Source: Chondrosia reniformis (lineage: Eukaryota > Porifera > Demospongiae > Chondrillida > Chondrillidae). Taken from it: DNA of 64,000 nucleotides. Position numbers and translations under genes: made by a program. This document shows positions 22,439 through 35,900 of the stretch, piece by piece. Positions within the stretch are counted from its first letter, which is position 1, and every line of letters starts with the position of its first letter. Where the stretch lies: contig OX359197.1 of the NCBI GenBank assembly GCA_947172415.1, positions 4,216,001 to 4,280,000 on the forward strand. The letters are read 5' to 3'. The notes below the pieces were generated by a model. It saw only the letters and a list, made by a program, of their open reading frames with translations. It searched no databases and was not told where the DNA came from.

Positions 22439-23971
22439 TTTATTTTGCAGAACTTTTTTCAAAGAATCACACATTCATAACTTCTGAAATATTTTCACAA
22501 CTTTGTTATGTATAGCTTTTTTACATGTTTTGGACTTTCAATATTGTGTGTGTAAAGGCATTTAGATATATTCAAATTGAATAACTGATTGATTCATGGC
22601 TATACAGTTGTATGTGTGGGTTGGTTAACACATTGCATATATGTATAATATATACCAAAACCAAAGTGGAAATTAGAACATTCCCTATATATACGTAAAT
22701 GAATATGCTTTTTCAAATAATATTGTTGTATATAGTCACATGCAATGGATCACCCATGGCCAATAGTTACGTACACACAGTGGTTAGGTATGTAAATGCA
22801 AACGTTCATACACACCTGTTTACTACTAATTCTTGTTATCTTTGCATGATTCAAACCTAATGTATAGTGCATGTGTCAGTATTCTGTTCCAATGGTCAAA
22901 CCAGCATAAACACTTACGGGCCTATAGAAAAATATATGCAATAATAAAATGATATGTACATGATAACAAATGTTCATGAATAAAACACCATTTTTCAACA
23001 TGCTTCATCTACTAAAGCTATTAAGAGCTTTGGATGGGGATACAAGAGTTTTTTTCCTTCTCCCGACTTGGATAGACATCGATTTCTTAAAATTCATGTA
23101 ATATTACAGACCCATCTCTAAAATGTAGTATCTCAATTAATTTCACATGTATCTACAAATAAAATATTTGTTAATCCTAAATGTCTGTACTCTAATCAAA
23201 AGCGTGTTAATTGCAAATGAAAAATGTTAAAACAATCCAAACGTTGAAAAACTTGTTAACAGCTTGTTCTAATTTAACTATCTAACCATATAATGGTCAA
23301 AGTTAAAGGAAAAATTGTATTCATTTATAATTTAACACTTTGTCCTGAACTTCATTTAAATTAATTTCCCATCTTTTGGTAGTTTGGTAGTTACAGTACA
23401 AAAAGCCAGTATATATACGTACATAGGTTAGTGCACACTACAGATTTATATACAATAACAACAAATTAGAAATTGAAATGATTATCTCGGAATTGCCACA
23501 CTACTTTACATATTTTGTTAGGTAAACAAAGGGAAGAATGGCACTGTTGAGCCACTTTGTAAGATCCCAGAAAGTCTATATAGGACAACAACCAATACCT
23601 TAATAAATAATGTCTTTCAGGATACACTTCAATAAGTTAGTTCTAAAATAGTAGAGGAAGGCAAACTATTTTACTTGTTTTAAGTTTGCCATTTCCTGAC
23701 TTGAATAGATAGATATATCATGACTTAAAAACATTTTACGATTCTTCTAGCCCTTTGATTATTATAATATCCCATGCTGTTCTTCCCTCTCCATACATTT
23801 TCCTTGTATTAAAATAGGGTCTTAATACTACATGAATTGTATAGTTGCTGTGAGATGTGGTAAGAGTATATCATATTTGTTTCCTTCAGTCTTCATAACA
23901 TGCAATAAATTTTAAATAATATGAGGTATGCAAATTATATGTACATGGCAACCTTATATAGGTTCCAACCT
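22439..23971. other. Convergent intergenic region, no gene seen
   Basis: About 1.5 kb of AT-rich sequence between the 3' end of the TRAF-like gene and the stop codon of the minus-strand Calx-beta gene. Only untranslated regions and short AT-rich stretches are visible. A string near 23020 (AAGAGCTTTGGATGGGGATACAAGAG) recurs near 32450, hinting at an old dispersed repeat. Confidence 0.6.
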
Positions 23972-26900
23972 TTAACAGAGATTGTCATCCTCAATAATAA
24001 CAGTAATACTGCTCCGTCTGAAGCTAATGGCATCAGGAAGGACTAGACTCAAACTAAACCCTTCATTATTGGTTTCTTCTTGGCCGTCAGCTAGTATGTC
24101 AATGACTATATTTGCAACCTCTCCAAATTTCTTAGCTGGTGAAAACTCAATTGAAGGGGTTTTAACATTAAAGTCTTCACCTAATTTCATAAAGGAATGC
24201 AATTACGTATGTACAATGATAATCAGAAATAGGATCACAATAGTGATATATAATGTACATTACAAACCATTTCTTGCAGTAAGCTCAGTAACATTTACAG
24301 GAATTATCAACTTTGTGTTTATTGTTCCAACACGAAGAACTGGAATATTCACAGTACCATCACACTCAGACACAGTTAGCAGAACATCTTCAAAACTTAA
24401 AATAGCTGAACAGAGCAAAATAAGAGTACATGCACACACACACACATACCACACACACATTTGTATATAAAGATCAAAAACGAGGAATGATAGATTAAAG
24501 AGTTAGGTTACCTGGCTGGTCACATCCAACTACAGAACAAAAGTGAAAAAAAAAAAAAATTTCAAAATTTCAAAATTTCAAAAATCATAAGTTGTTAACT
24601 ACTGCGCAAACAAAATATGGAAATTTGTTGCTAATAACATGCAAAATAAAACCAGTAAGTGGTATAGAAAGTCTCTGGTTTGTATAAAGTGGAGCTCATG
24701 CATTTGTTCTTATGAGACATGAGTAGACAGGGAAAAGATAGAGAGACAACTGTCACTGACTATGTGTCATTAAACAATAATTATTGTACTCACATAAATA
24801 AAATGGAGGACACAATACATAATTAAAACTATATATAATTGCATAAGCATGCTTAGCATGCATGGCTATAATCCAGTACATGAATACAGCTTCACATCCC
24901 TTTTATAATAAAAAGTCTGCAAGCTTTTCATTAATTCCAATCAATCCTTTATGGTATTCCAAATAATAATAACTAAAACATTATAAACATTATATATACA
25001 CCGTTGCTGGGACAACGCTGAGGTGTTGAATCCATAACCAGTGTATACTGCAATAAGAGATATAGGCTCTTAATCCACTACCAATTATTGAAGGTCTTAA
25101 TTGAATTTATATCCCACCAAATGTGTATAAACACTGCATAGGCTTCAAAATGCGTATTAACAGCGTATAGAACTCAGGTCTCATGGCTCCAAAACCCATA
25201 TACACCTAAGCGCGTGGTACATCTATTATAGACATTCTGAAGCATTTGCTTGCCATATACATATACACATGGGGAATACTTAAATGTCAGTTGCAGTATC
25301 ATGCATGTGCTTACAGTCATTGTCAATGATTGTAGCCAAGGCTGTTATAGGTGACACCAGATCAACCCGGTTGGCAGTTTCATTGCTCACAGAGGCTACC
25401 AAAGTAAATGTTTCATTTTCTTCACACTCAAGGTCGTCAACCAGTCTTATGGTAGCTTCAGTTGATTCGTTGGAAAATCTCTCAAAAGTTGCAATATTTT
25501 CCACATCAAAGTCACCAGCAGTTCTTATGTAATAATCCAAAAATTCTACAAAAGTATATAATATGTTAAACAGTCAGGTAGGAAACCTATGTAGGCATAC
25601 CAGTTGCAGTTCCACTTTCCAATGCAAAACTGATATTGAATGCTTCAAATACGGTACCCTCTCTTAACACGAACTTGACACCAATAACTCCTTCATCTTC
25701 CCTTGCAACTACATTAGCCAAACTGATTTCAAAACTGACTGCCAATTCTGCAAAATGATTTAACAGCCAGTAACCTGATACATATACACTCTTAAAAGGT
25801 AGCATTCTCTATATATACACACATACATATATAGGACTATCACAGCTACGGTTTAAAAGATGCTATACGTAAATCCCAGTACGATAATTGATACAATGCG
25901 TATATAAACAATTGGCTGATTAAAACTGCTAAGAGACATTCTCCTTCGGGAAAAAAATGAAGTAGGAAGAATGACGCAAGTAAGCAAGTATATTTATATA
26001 TTGTAGTAGCTTGCAATTAAGGAATAATTCTATATATATGTAACCACAAAAGTAGGCCTATATATATGTACATAGAATTATCTATTGGATCATTTTGCTA
26101 TATAGGTTAATTAACATGCATACATTAAGGCTATTGTAACTAATACAAAAGAATAAATATTACTTAAGTAGATGTTAATTAGGATGTTTTGTACAGTAAT
26201 ACAATTTATCTTATCTAAATTATATGACTAGCTAAATGAAGCAATAAAGAACTCTATATTGTTCTTCATAAGGTTCAATACTGACTCACTGTCATCATCC
26301 TCAATGAATACATTCACTTCTTCGATTGGACCCAATATACCTCCACTGTTTGGGGGTATCTCAACTGTAACATAGAAATCTTCAAACAACTCCTCAACAG
26401 TGTCATCATTAAGGATCTGAACAATAATTGGAGTAGCTAAGTTCTCGCCAGCTGTCAGGGTTATTGTGTCTGTTATCAAAGTATAGTCTTCCCCAGCTAA
26501 TAGAAATGTGCAATATACATGAATAAGACAATTATTATTATATTATGTGTATATATATAAATGGGATTACTTGATTAACTTGATTAACATAATACATAAG
26601 CGCATTTGCTGCTTCGTGGTAAATGTGAAGTTATGTTAGTCCTAGCATCAATATCAATTTTTGTTGAAAGATGAGCCATCTCAAAGATAGATAAGCCTCT
26701 TCACCAGCTGAATCTCCTTACCACCAAGCTCAGTATGGAAGGTATTGATATCCTCAAGAAAGCCCAGCCAATGACTGTACCTACAACAGCCATCACCTAG
26801 TGAGGAAGGTACACTCCTGGTCATCCTCTTGCTTGAGTCTCTAGCAGCCACCACCTTGGTAGCCAGAGGATAAGGATACCAAGAAGGACACATCATTAGT

Positions 26901-29900
26901 CCATGAACTGGGATGTAGCCTTCTCAACAGGTTAAACAGTGTGACTTTATTGAATTCAGGCAAGTGATCTTTGCTAATGCCCAATGCAAATGGAGATAAG
27001 TTAGCCTAGAAATGTGGCTCCACTCTGATCAAACCTTTAAATAGACCACGCTGCCTATACTACCTAATCTCTTCTATGGGACAGGCTGGACATTGGCATC
27101 TGCTTAATTGGCTACAAAACAAAGAGTCCATTGTCTCTGGCCATACTCAATGACAAAGCCTACTACCTTACTCCATGCCCCCTCAATAGATCTGGCATTA
27201 CTGGATCCAAAATACCTGTTTTAGCCACTGCTGGTTTCACAATGTTTACTATACCTGCAAAGGCCCAGATTACCCAGCAAGATTCTCCAATCATCCATCA
27301 GTGTGCTGACTCCTACATATGTATTTCATTTCCCCACTGTTTCAGGCCTCCTTATGTCCAACTCCAGGCCAGCTGTCACCATATATCCCAAGAACAGATA
27401 TTTCTGCTACTTTTCGGACAATGACACACTGGGGTTGTGGTGTCAGGTCTACACTATAGCCTTGTAATGAGTCATGCCACCCACTCTCTGTTAAGGTGCA
27501 CACTTACAGGTATTCACCAGGCTGCTGGCCTCAGGAGAGTCCAACCTAGGACGGGAGCAGTTGGGCAGATAAAACTCCTGGAAAATCCCCCTCCAGTATG
27601 ATTCACCCAAAGGTGTTGTAATTATCTATACAGGAGTAAGTACCATCCACAAAGGATACATGATTACAGGCTCCATCTGCCAGTGTGACTGCCAAGATGT
27701 TGTGGGAGCGATTCCTAAAGGGGCAGCTGCGACATGATGAGTTACTGCAGGCTTTTCAAGATTGGAGGGTCTAAGTGTTAATGTGGAAGTCAAAAGACTA
27801 GACTAGTTGAAAGCTGATTTGATAAAAATGTAATGGCATCTATCTGATTTAATTAAGCATGATGTACTAGCCATGTACTTGATTGTCCCATTGCCAGTGT
27901 AACATTTCCAAAGGACTTTACTTCTTATTGCTTAAAGCCATATGAACTTGTATCGTGGAGAATACTAATGGCTAGTTATCACAAGAAGCACAGTGCTCAT
28001 TCTCATTCTCTCTTAAGGCCCAATGACTCCTCCTTAAGGTACCAGCACACTCTATCAGCAAATATATCTCCTTGTCAATGTGTTACTGTATGTGTTAGAG
28101 TATATAGGCATAGCATGTAGGAAAATGATGTACAACATGTATTAGATTATGACTGATGATGGCTCCAGAGACATTCCTTGCAAGCAAAAGTTTATGTCTA
28201 TAAAGTCTGTAGAATTGTTCCAAACCACCAGCAACAAGCAGTTCCTGATGGGGGCCTTCAGGAAAACAGTCAACTACCTTTTAGCCCAAGGCCTTTATAC
28301 TGGTTATTTTGAATCCTCTGTGTTCTAAATGGATCCATTCTCCGCAGTTTTGGAGTAAAAACAGTTAATATTGTTAAAGAGAAGGTCACATTATCTATCT
28401 ATCTGTCTATCTATCTATATTCGTTCGTCCATCTATCTATCTATATTTGTTTGTCCATCTATCTATCTATATTCGTTTTGTCCATCTGTCTATCTGTCTA
28501 TCTATATTCGTTTGTTCATCTGTCTATCTGTATATCTATATTCGTTTGTCCATCTATTTATATTCATAGACACACATCCACAACTGACCTGTTGCTGTAC
28601 CACTCCTAATTACAACTTTATAGTTCTGTGTACTTTCAAAAATGAGATTGGAAGTAAGCATTAACTGTACATTGTTGGGATCAGGAGTACTGGCTTCTTT
28701 GATATAAACTACAGGCTCTGTAAACTCCAAAACAGATACTGTAGACAAAAGGAAAATGTTGACCCTTAATTTGAGAGTATGTGTATTAAATATTTTAATA
28801 AATATGAAATTCTACCAACGGACATAACACAATACCTTTTCAAGAATAATAATGACATTGAGCTCTGATAGTTCTATAACATGTGGTACATACCTTCGTC
28901 ATCAATTATGTTCACAATAATAGTCATTGGGTTCCCAATTCTTGCATTGTTCATCATATTGTCATCGTTTAGGGAAAATGTGACGGTAAATGTGTGCACT
29001 CCCTCTGTAACATCATTATTCAACAGTTTCAGCTGAATGTCACTTGAAGCATTGGCACCAGCTGTTATGATTACTTCTTTAGTCAGCAGTTCATAGTCAC
29101 TCCCCTCTGCACCAATAAAACATTATATAATTGAACTATGCTATAAAAGAGGTGCAATGGTATGCCTATTTTGACCAAAGCAGCTATGAAAAGAAAAATT
29201 TACAGCAACAATTATTGTAATAATTAATTATTAATTGCTAAATAGACTTTGGGGTCTTTTTGAAGGAAGAATATTGACACATATGATTAACAACCAGACT
29301 ATTTTGTAAACTGGTATGTACATTCACAGGTTGGACACAAATAACTAAGCAAGCATGGCTACACTGAAAGATGAACTGTAGTTAGCTCCATGAGACAAGT
29401 GTGTAACACATGTAATTATACATACGCTGCCAGCTTCACATATTTATATTAAAATTTATGAAAAGGTACAATATTGTACAATATATTTTGGGCTAGAAGA
29501 TGCCAGTTACATTTACATTCATTGTAAAAATTAGGAGGACCACAAGTGCTTACTTACTAATGATATTCAACTATCATATATTATAGGTAATTCAAAAGTA
29601 AACTGGAGATTTATGTATACAAAATATAATAGCAAACTCACCAATGGCAGTTCCATTAGTAGTAAATATTTGTATAGTTTGATCATTTGCAAAGGAACCA
29701 TCAGTAAAAAGATTCAGAGTGACTATATTATCATCTGGCATCTCACGTACATTGATTACACTCTCATTAAAAAATATATTGGACACTTAAAAGAAAGATG
29801 AAAGATTGCAGTAAAAACCCAAAATGGTTAAGTTAAGAAATATTAATGAAATGACAGTGTGTTTGATAGGTGATTTACAAGTCCTATTGTCATCTCTGCT

Positions 29901-32900
29901 CAGACTCAAGTATCCAATGCAAACTCACCATCATCATCCAAAATGGTAACTACTGTACTTGGATTGTCAGATGATATCCTGTATCTGTATATCTCTGGAA
30001 TAGTCAGCTCAACCTTAAAAGACTCAGTAGGTTCAGAAACATAATCATCAGTTATGCCAATGGCCACAACACTTGGCATTGACTGGCTAGCACTAAAAGT
30101 AGCCACTTTATGAATTTCATTGAAGTCAATAGTGCCTGAATTTAGTATAATGTAGACACTTCAGCATTAAAGAATACACATACGTACATATGCACATACA
30201 AGATTGTACATATTTAAGCATATTTACGTATGTTGCTATTTCTGGTTATTGAAACTTTGCAACTGACATGCAAGACAGGGGATATTGTTCCTTTTTGACA
30301 CTTTCACAACTCCCAAGTCATAGGTAAGTCTCTTCACTGTATGCGATTTACCAATCAAGTGGCTCAGATAGAGGCAATCCCAATGGACCTAAATGCTTAG
30401 AACTTTCTGGAGTATTTCCACAGGCATTCTAAATTGTATCCCCTATCAACTAATGTCCTCCTTCTTATATGAATGATTTAGGCCTATCCTGTGCCAATGA
30501 CCTCATGGTTTTGGATTTATGAGAAAGGCCAACACCTGGCTTATGAGGATGTTCATTTGGGGGGGGGGGTTCCAAAGTGTCTACCCATAAAAGGTACAGT
30601 GTATATATAAATAGAAACAGGAATACACACCACCTGTGTATTAAGTATATAATGTGGACTGATATTGCATCCCTGAATAATGCTTTGCTTATATATTTAT
30701 CATACATATCATAGACACTGTAGCGAAAATATTTTCCTTAAAAAGCAAGTAATATAGAAATAAAAACAAAGGTATTTTCAAAAATATTCAAAGCATTATC
30801 TTTACTTGCCATTGGTAACTGCTTTATTTAAATTTCTTTCAGTTTTTGCAGATATATATATCTAAAGTTTAACTGTCATTATTCTAAGGATGCAATAATA
30901 GGTCAACTGTGAAATCAGGGCATCTGTATAATCATGAAACCTCTTTCAGATCACAAGATGTCTGCATTATATATGCAGGGTCTACTGTAAGAGGTGAAAT
31001 TCTCATTAAACCAGAGAATAGGTACACAAGAAGGTATAACTTAGAATGTTTCACAATAACAGCCTTAATCCAGATGGCTAAATACATACAGTAGGCGATG
31101 GAAAGGCATCCAAATGGGGGGGGGGGCACAATGCCTATAGCGATCATAATACATGTATACGAGTGTTGGCAATCCTTTTGATCTGTAAATAGTGCCCCTT
31201 GTACACCCTGTTCTATAAAAATTGGGGTATATGCCCCCTTGCCCCCCTCCCCACTTCCATCACCTATGAAATATATAAGCTTGTTGAGAAAAATATTCAA
31301 CACAATCTAAACTCATGCATAGCCATTACTATCTACGTAATTATAATTGAACATAAGGGCCTAACTTTCAGCAGATCCGTCTTCGACTGGATACACTTCA
31401 ATTTCAATAGCTGTGTCCAGCCACATAGCTCCACCAAGGACAAGGCCAATATTTACAAATGTTTCTCCTTCAGACACATTTTGTGACAGTCTTTCAAAGT
31501 TTAAAAGAAGCTCTACAATAGAATCATGGTAATGATGGTAACACACTTCATCATTACATACATACATAATGAAAGTGTACATCTGGAAATGCATCATAAC
31601 AAGATGGTGATCATATGATAAGGCTAACGATACAAAAGTGACATACTGAAATATACCCCCATACATATCCCTTCCTTTAGGCATATCATCGCTACTTCAT
31701 CAACCGCTATTTCCCAGCCATGAATGCTGTAGGTTATGACAAACAAATATATTAGAGAACTTACTGTCATTATCATCAATGGTGAGATTGGTAGTAGTCA
31801 GACCACCATATATGGCATTACAGTAAATCTCATCTTGAGGGATGGACAACGCTAATGTCATCTCTTCAATGTCTTCTGATAAATCATCATTCACAATCAT
31901 CACATTTATTGGGTCACTAATAGTACTACCATCTCGCAGAATTGCAGATGAAGTTTGAAGAATATAATCTTGGTTAGCTATAATTTGATGAAATCAAGAA
32001 TTAATACATTATATATGTACATTATGCTCAAGCAGTAATCAAACAAATACAAGTTAAACTGTACATAATATTATACAAATGTGGTTACGATAACCTGTTT
32101 ACCTTCAGCTGTTAAAGGCATATCAATTATTTTGAAGGTTCTGTCTCCTTCAAAGGTCCCTTTTGTAATAAGGAATACAGATTTAATATTTTCTGTCTCA
32201 GAAACTGAATAATCTGCTTGCTGAAATTCAACAGTTGTAACTAAAGATGGAAAATGAACTGTTTGAAAGTATGCAATGCTATTTGAGTCAAATATTTACA
32301 TTTATACAAAGGTAAAACTTCACAGGATGCAGGGTATTAATAACTGCACACATGTATATGAGTAATCTAAAACATTTTCCTACATAATACATCCATTTTT
32401 AATTAAAGTTAGAGTAAAATACCTATAGGGAACTTAACCTAGTAAGAGCCTTGGATGAGGATACAAGCGTCTTCAATTTATTCTTTGGCTCAATTGGGCC
32501 AGACAGCTACGTACATTTGTATTCATATGTCTGACTTTACAAAATGGCTTGTCATCTAATAAATGCATCCCATATAGCCAGGTATATTGATGAGAAAATT
32601 TATTTGGTGATGGTAGTTAACAGTTAAATGTTAATTTATAAACCTATCACTTAGGAGTATCTAACCTGATAATTGTTATAACAAAATACAGCTAAAACCA
32701 AAGTCTCAAATTTTAGAAATGCTAAAGTCATATTCTCCTAGTAATATTTCGATATATACAGTGCAAGTTACAATATACTAAGGTAATCTAAATAATATAA
32801 TATAATATAAATAATGTAATTAAATAATTCATATGGCTCCAAGAAAGGATCTAGAAACAAAATGGGCATATCATCATAAAGTATAGGGTATAAAACTCAT

Positions 32901-35900
32901 TTTAAATTAAGGGATTTCTTATTTAGGCCTCCATTTGTTAGAAAATGGAAGACAAAGTCTGCATATAAAAGGCCATAGTACTATAGAAAACCTATGGAAA
33001 ATTTATATTCAAACCAAGTGTTATATTAATAAAAATTTTCAATTTGTCAGATAACTGTAAAACCAACATATATCATGGTACATGTGTATGTCAAATGTCT
33101 GGCGAAGTTTTGCTTAATTAAATGAGCAAAATAATCAAGATAATAATGAAGAATTCAAGGTTACGATTGCGCAATCTGATGATGTATTATGATGTTTCTC
33201 TAGTGCGTCACCAACACCTCATGTATGTCGCTCCGTACACATTTAGTGAATCCTGTAACGTTGCAAAAACGTCACCGATATATATATACATATTGGCTTG
33301 CATGATATATAATATATACATTTATAGCAGGATTCCTCACTGTCATCATCTTCTATTGTAACAACTGATGTATTACTAGAGTCAGGAATAATCTTCACTC
33401 TTTTCTGTTTTTCTACACCAGCAATTCTTAGTGATAATGTAAAAGTTTCATTACATTCTGATACTTCGTCATTTATTATATTTATTTTCAGTGGCGTTGA
33501 GATAGTAGTTCCCCTTTTAAAGATGACATCCCTACTACTACCACTTATTCTGTAATCATCTCTCACTGCAGAAACAGCAAAATAGACAAAGAGTGCATAA
33601 ATATTATAAATACCATTTTCCTATAGACTTGATCGCCACATTAATAAAAACACAATTTATATTTGCAAATTACAAATGAACTAAATCACAAGGATGCAGC
33701 ATGGTATTGGCATTTAACACATTCAGAAACAATACTGTTTGCTAGTCAACAAGTATTTCACGCCCGCCAAACCCAAACTACTTGCTGGTTCATAGATGTC
33801 CAGTTAACCGATTTTGATTTTTGCTTAATTGTCGTCAATTTCAAGGCCATATCTCGTAGAAAACGTTTTGCGAAAGCTTTATGTTACATAGTATTAGTAA
33901 AAGTGGTTTCTAAATCCCTTTCGTTGGTTCAACGTTCGACGCTAAGGAAGAGAAAGCTAATATTTAATCTATAAAATGAAAGCCAGCCGAGCATATATAT
34001 ATATGATATCAGGCTATGATATGGATATTAGGTCGACGTCATGATTTGGATATCAGGCTATGATATCCATAACAGAGAAAATGTGTAATTTTGACACGTT
34101 TGGTTTGGTTTCTAAATAAGTACATAAACAAGTGTAAATTTAAAATTTACTGATTTACTCTAAGTCCTATGTCTTAGCTAATCACAAGAAGTAATATACC
34201 CCTTATGTTTCAAGTTGCTAGTATGTACGTGTATGCATTATTACATAAGTCTCATTAGTTTAATTTCTAACTGATAATATGCCATGGCCAGCACTGAAAA
34301 TTAAGCCAAAGGCACATTACTATATACAAATTAATGTAAGTATACATGCATATGTACATGTATCAGAAGTATGCATATTCATGAGTGCCTTTTTATGTTC
34401 TAATTCCTGTCACCTTTAGCAGTTCCTGCTTGCACAACAATTCTAGCTTGAAAGGCATCTTCAAATTTTGCTGGGACATAACTCCCTGGATTATCAGGAT
34501 CTTCCTGAACAGCTTCTAGATACACTTCAATGGACGGTTCAGACTCATCCACAGTTATACTTGGATTAATGAACCGGACATAGAGAACTATATAGGATAT
34601 AAAGGATATGCATACCGGTATAAACAATTATTTGCATATACTATGTGCAGTAAATACTATATAGAAGTGGTTCAAATTTGTCTATATTCTTCATTAGTTT
34701 TAAAATATTTACTTATTCCTGAAAAAAAATAATATGTTTAATAATTAGATAGCCCAGCACAGGCTTACGTGTAGTAAACTCCCTTTTTCATTTGAGCGCC
34801 TAGTTACACCTTGATTGTAGCCTCCATTCTCTCTCTTATCATGAAACCACAAGCGCTTCACTTGTGGTGGATTGATAAGCAGAGAACAGTCATCCATTTT
34901 CAGATACTTACCAATGTATACCACACTGATGAGCCCTAAAGTGGGTGAAACAGCTGTCTGTGGTTCATTGATGATTTTTTGCCATCTTGGATGACTGGGA
35001 GGTAATCACTGGTTGACACTGAATAGGCCTTTGGTCCCCCAATCAAGTAGACAATTGTCACTTGGTTGGTTGGTGTAATATCCAGTGGTGTTTATTATAT
35101 TACTTATTCCTATTTACATGTTTCTATCACAATGTTCTATATTTGGTCTGTTTTTTTATTGTTGACTTGAAACAAGAGAATTAGCCCATACATACATCGA
35201 AGGCTAAGTGGCTCTCCAGGATATTGAAAATATAATAAAATAAACAACTCTTGCATGATGAAAAGCCAATAGTCTCTTATTTGTTTATAAACAACTGTTT
35301 ATACATATATATATATTATACAGAGAACCGAAAAGTTACATTTGAATCAGTCTGATTCAACTCACTGTCATCATTTGTTATAGTCACTATTGCAGTCAGC
35401 GGTGATACAGATGAAATGTTCAGATCAATATCCCCTTCGATAATGGCAAACCTAATACCAAATTTCTCATCTGTTTCTACTATTTCATCTTGAATTAGAT
35501 TGATAAACATGCTTGTTGACATAAGTCCAGTTGTAGAATTGTCAAACTGAAGTCTTCCTCCTCCAATGAGGGATGGATTTGCATAATCCTTACCTGTGTA
35601 CATATATACTCAGGAAATGAAGATGTGCTAATCTAACAAGTGTAATAGTGGATATCAAAAAGGGATAACTATTTCTCCTAGCTCACCACTTATAGCCTCT
35701 GAAGTTTGACCAAGGACCATTTTTGATAAACTAACGGCAAATACTTCAACCTCAAATGGAGTTGAAAACTGTCGAGATGCATTTAGATTGACTTCAACAG
35801 CACTTCCTTCAATACCTTGATATGTTGCAGCACTAAAGTGGACTTCCAATTCTACAGAAACAATATTCACTAATGACTTCCTACATGCACGTATTTCTTA

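Noticed and set aside
24990-25040. Possible extra 18-nt microexon (CGTTGTCCCAGCAACGGT on the minus strand) in the ten-domain Calx-beta gene
   Set aside because: It would keep frame, but the donor is weak and there is no further support; it was left out of the model.
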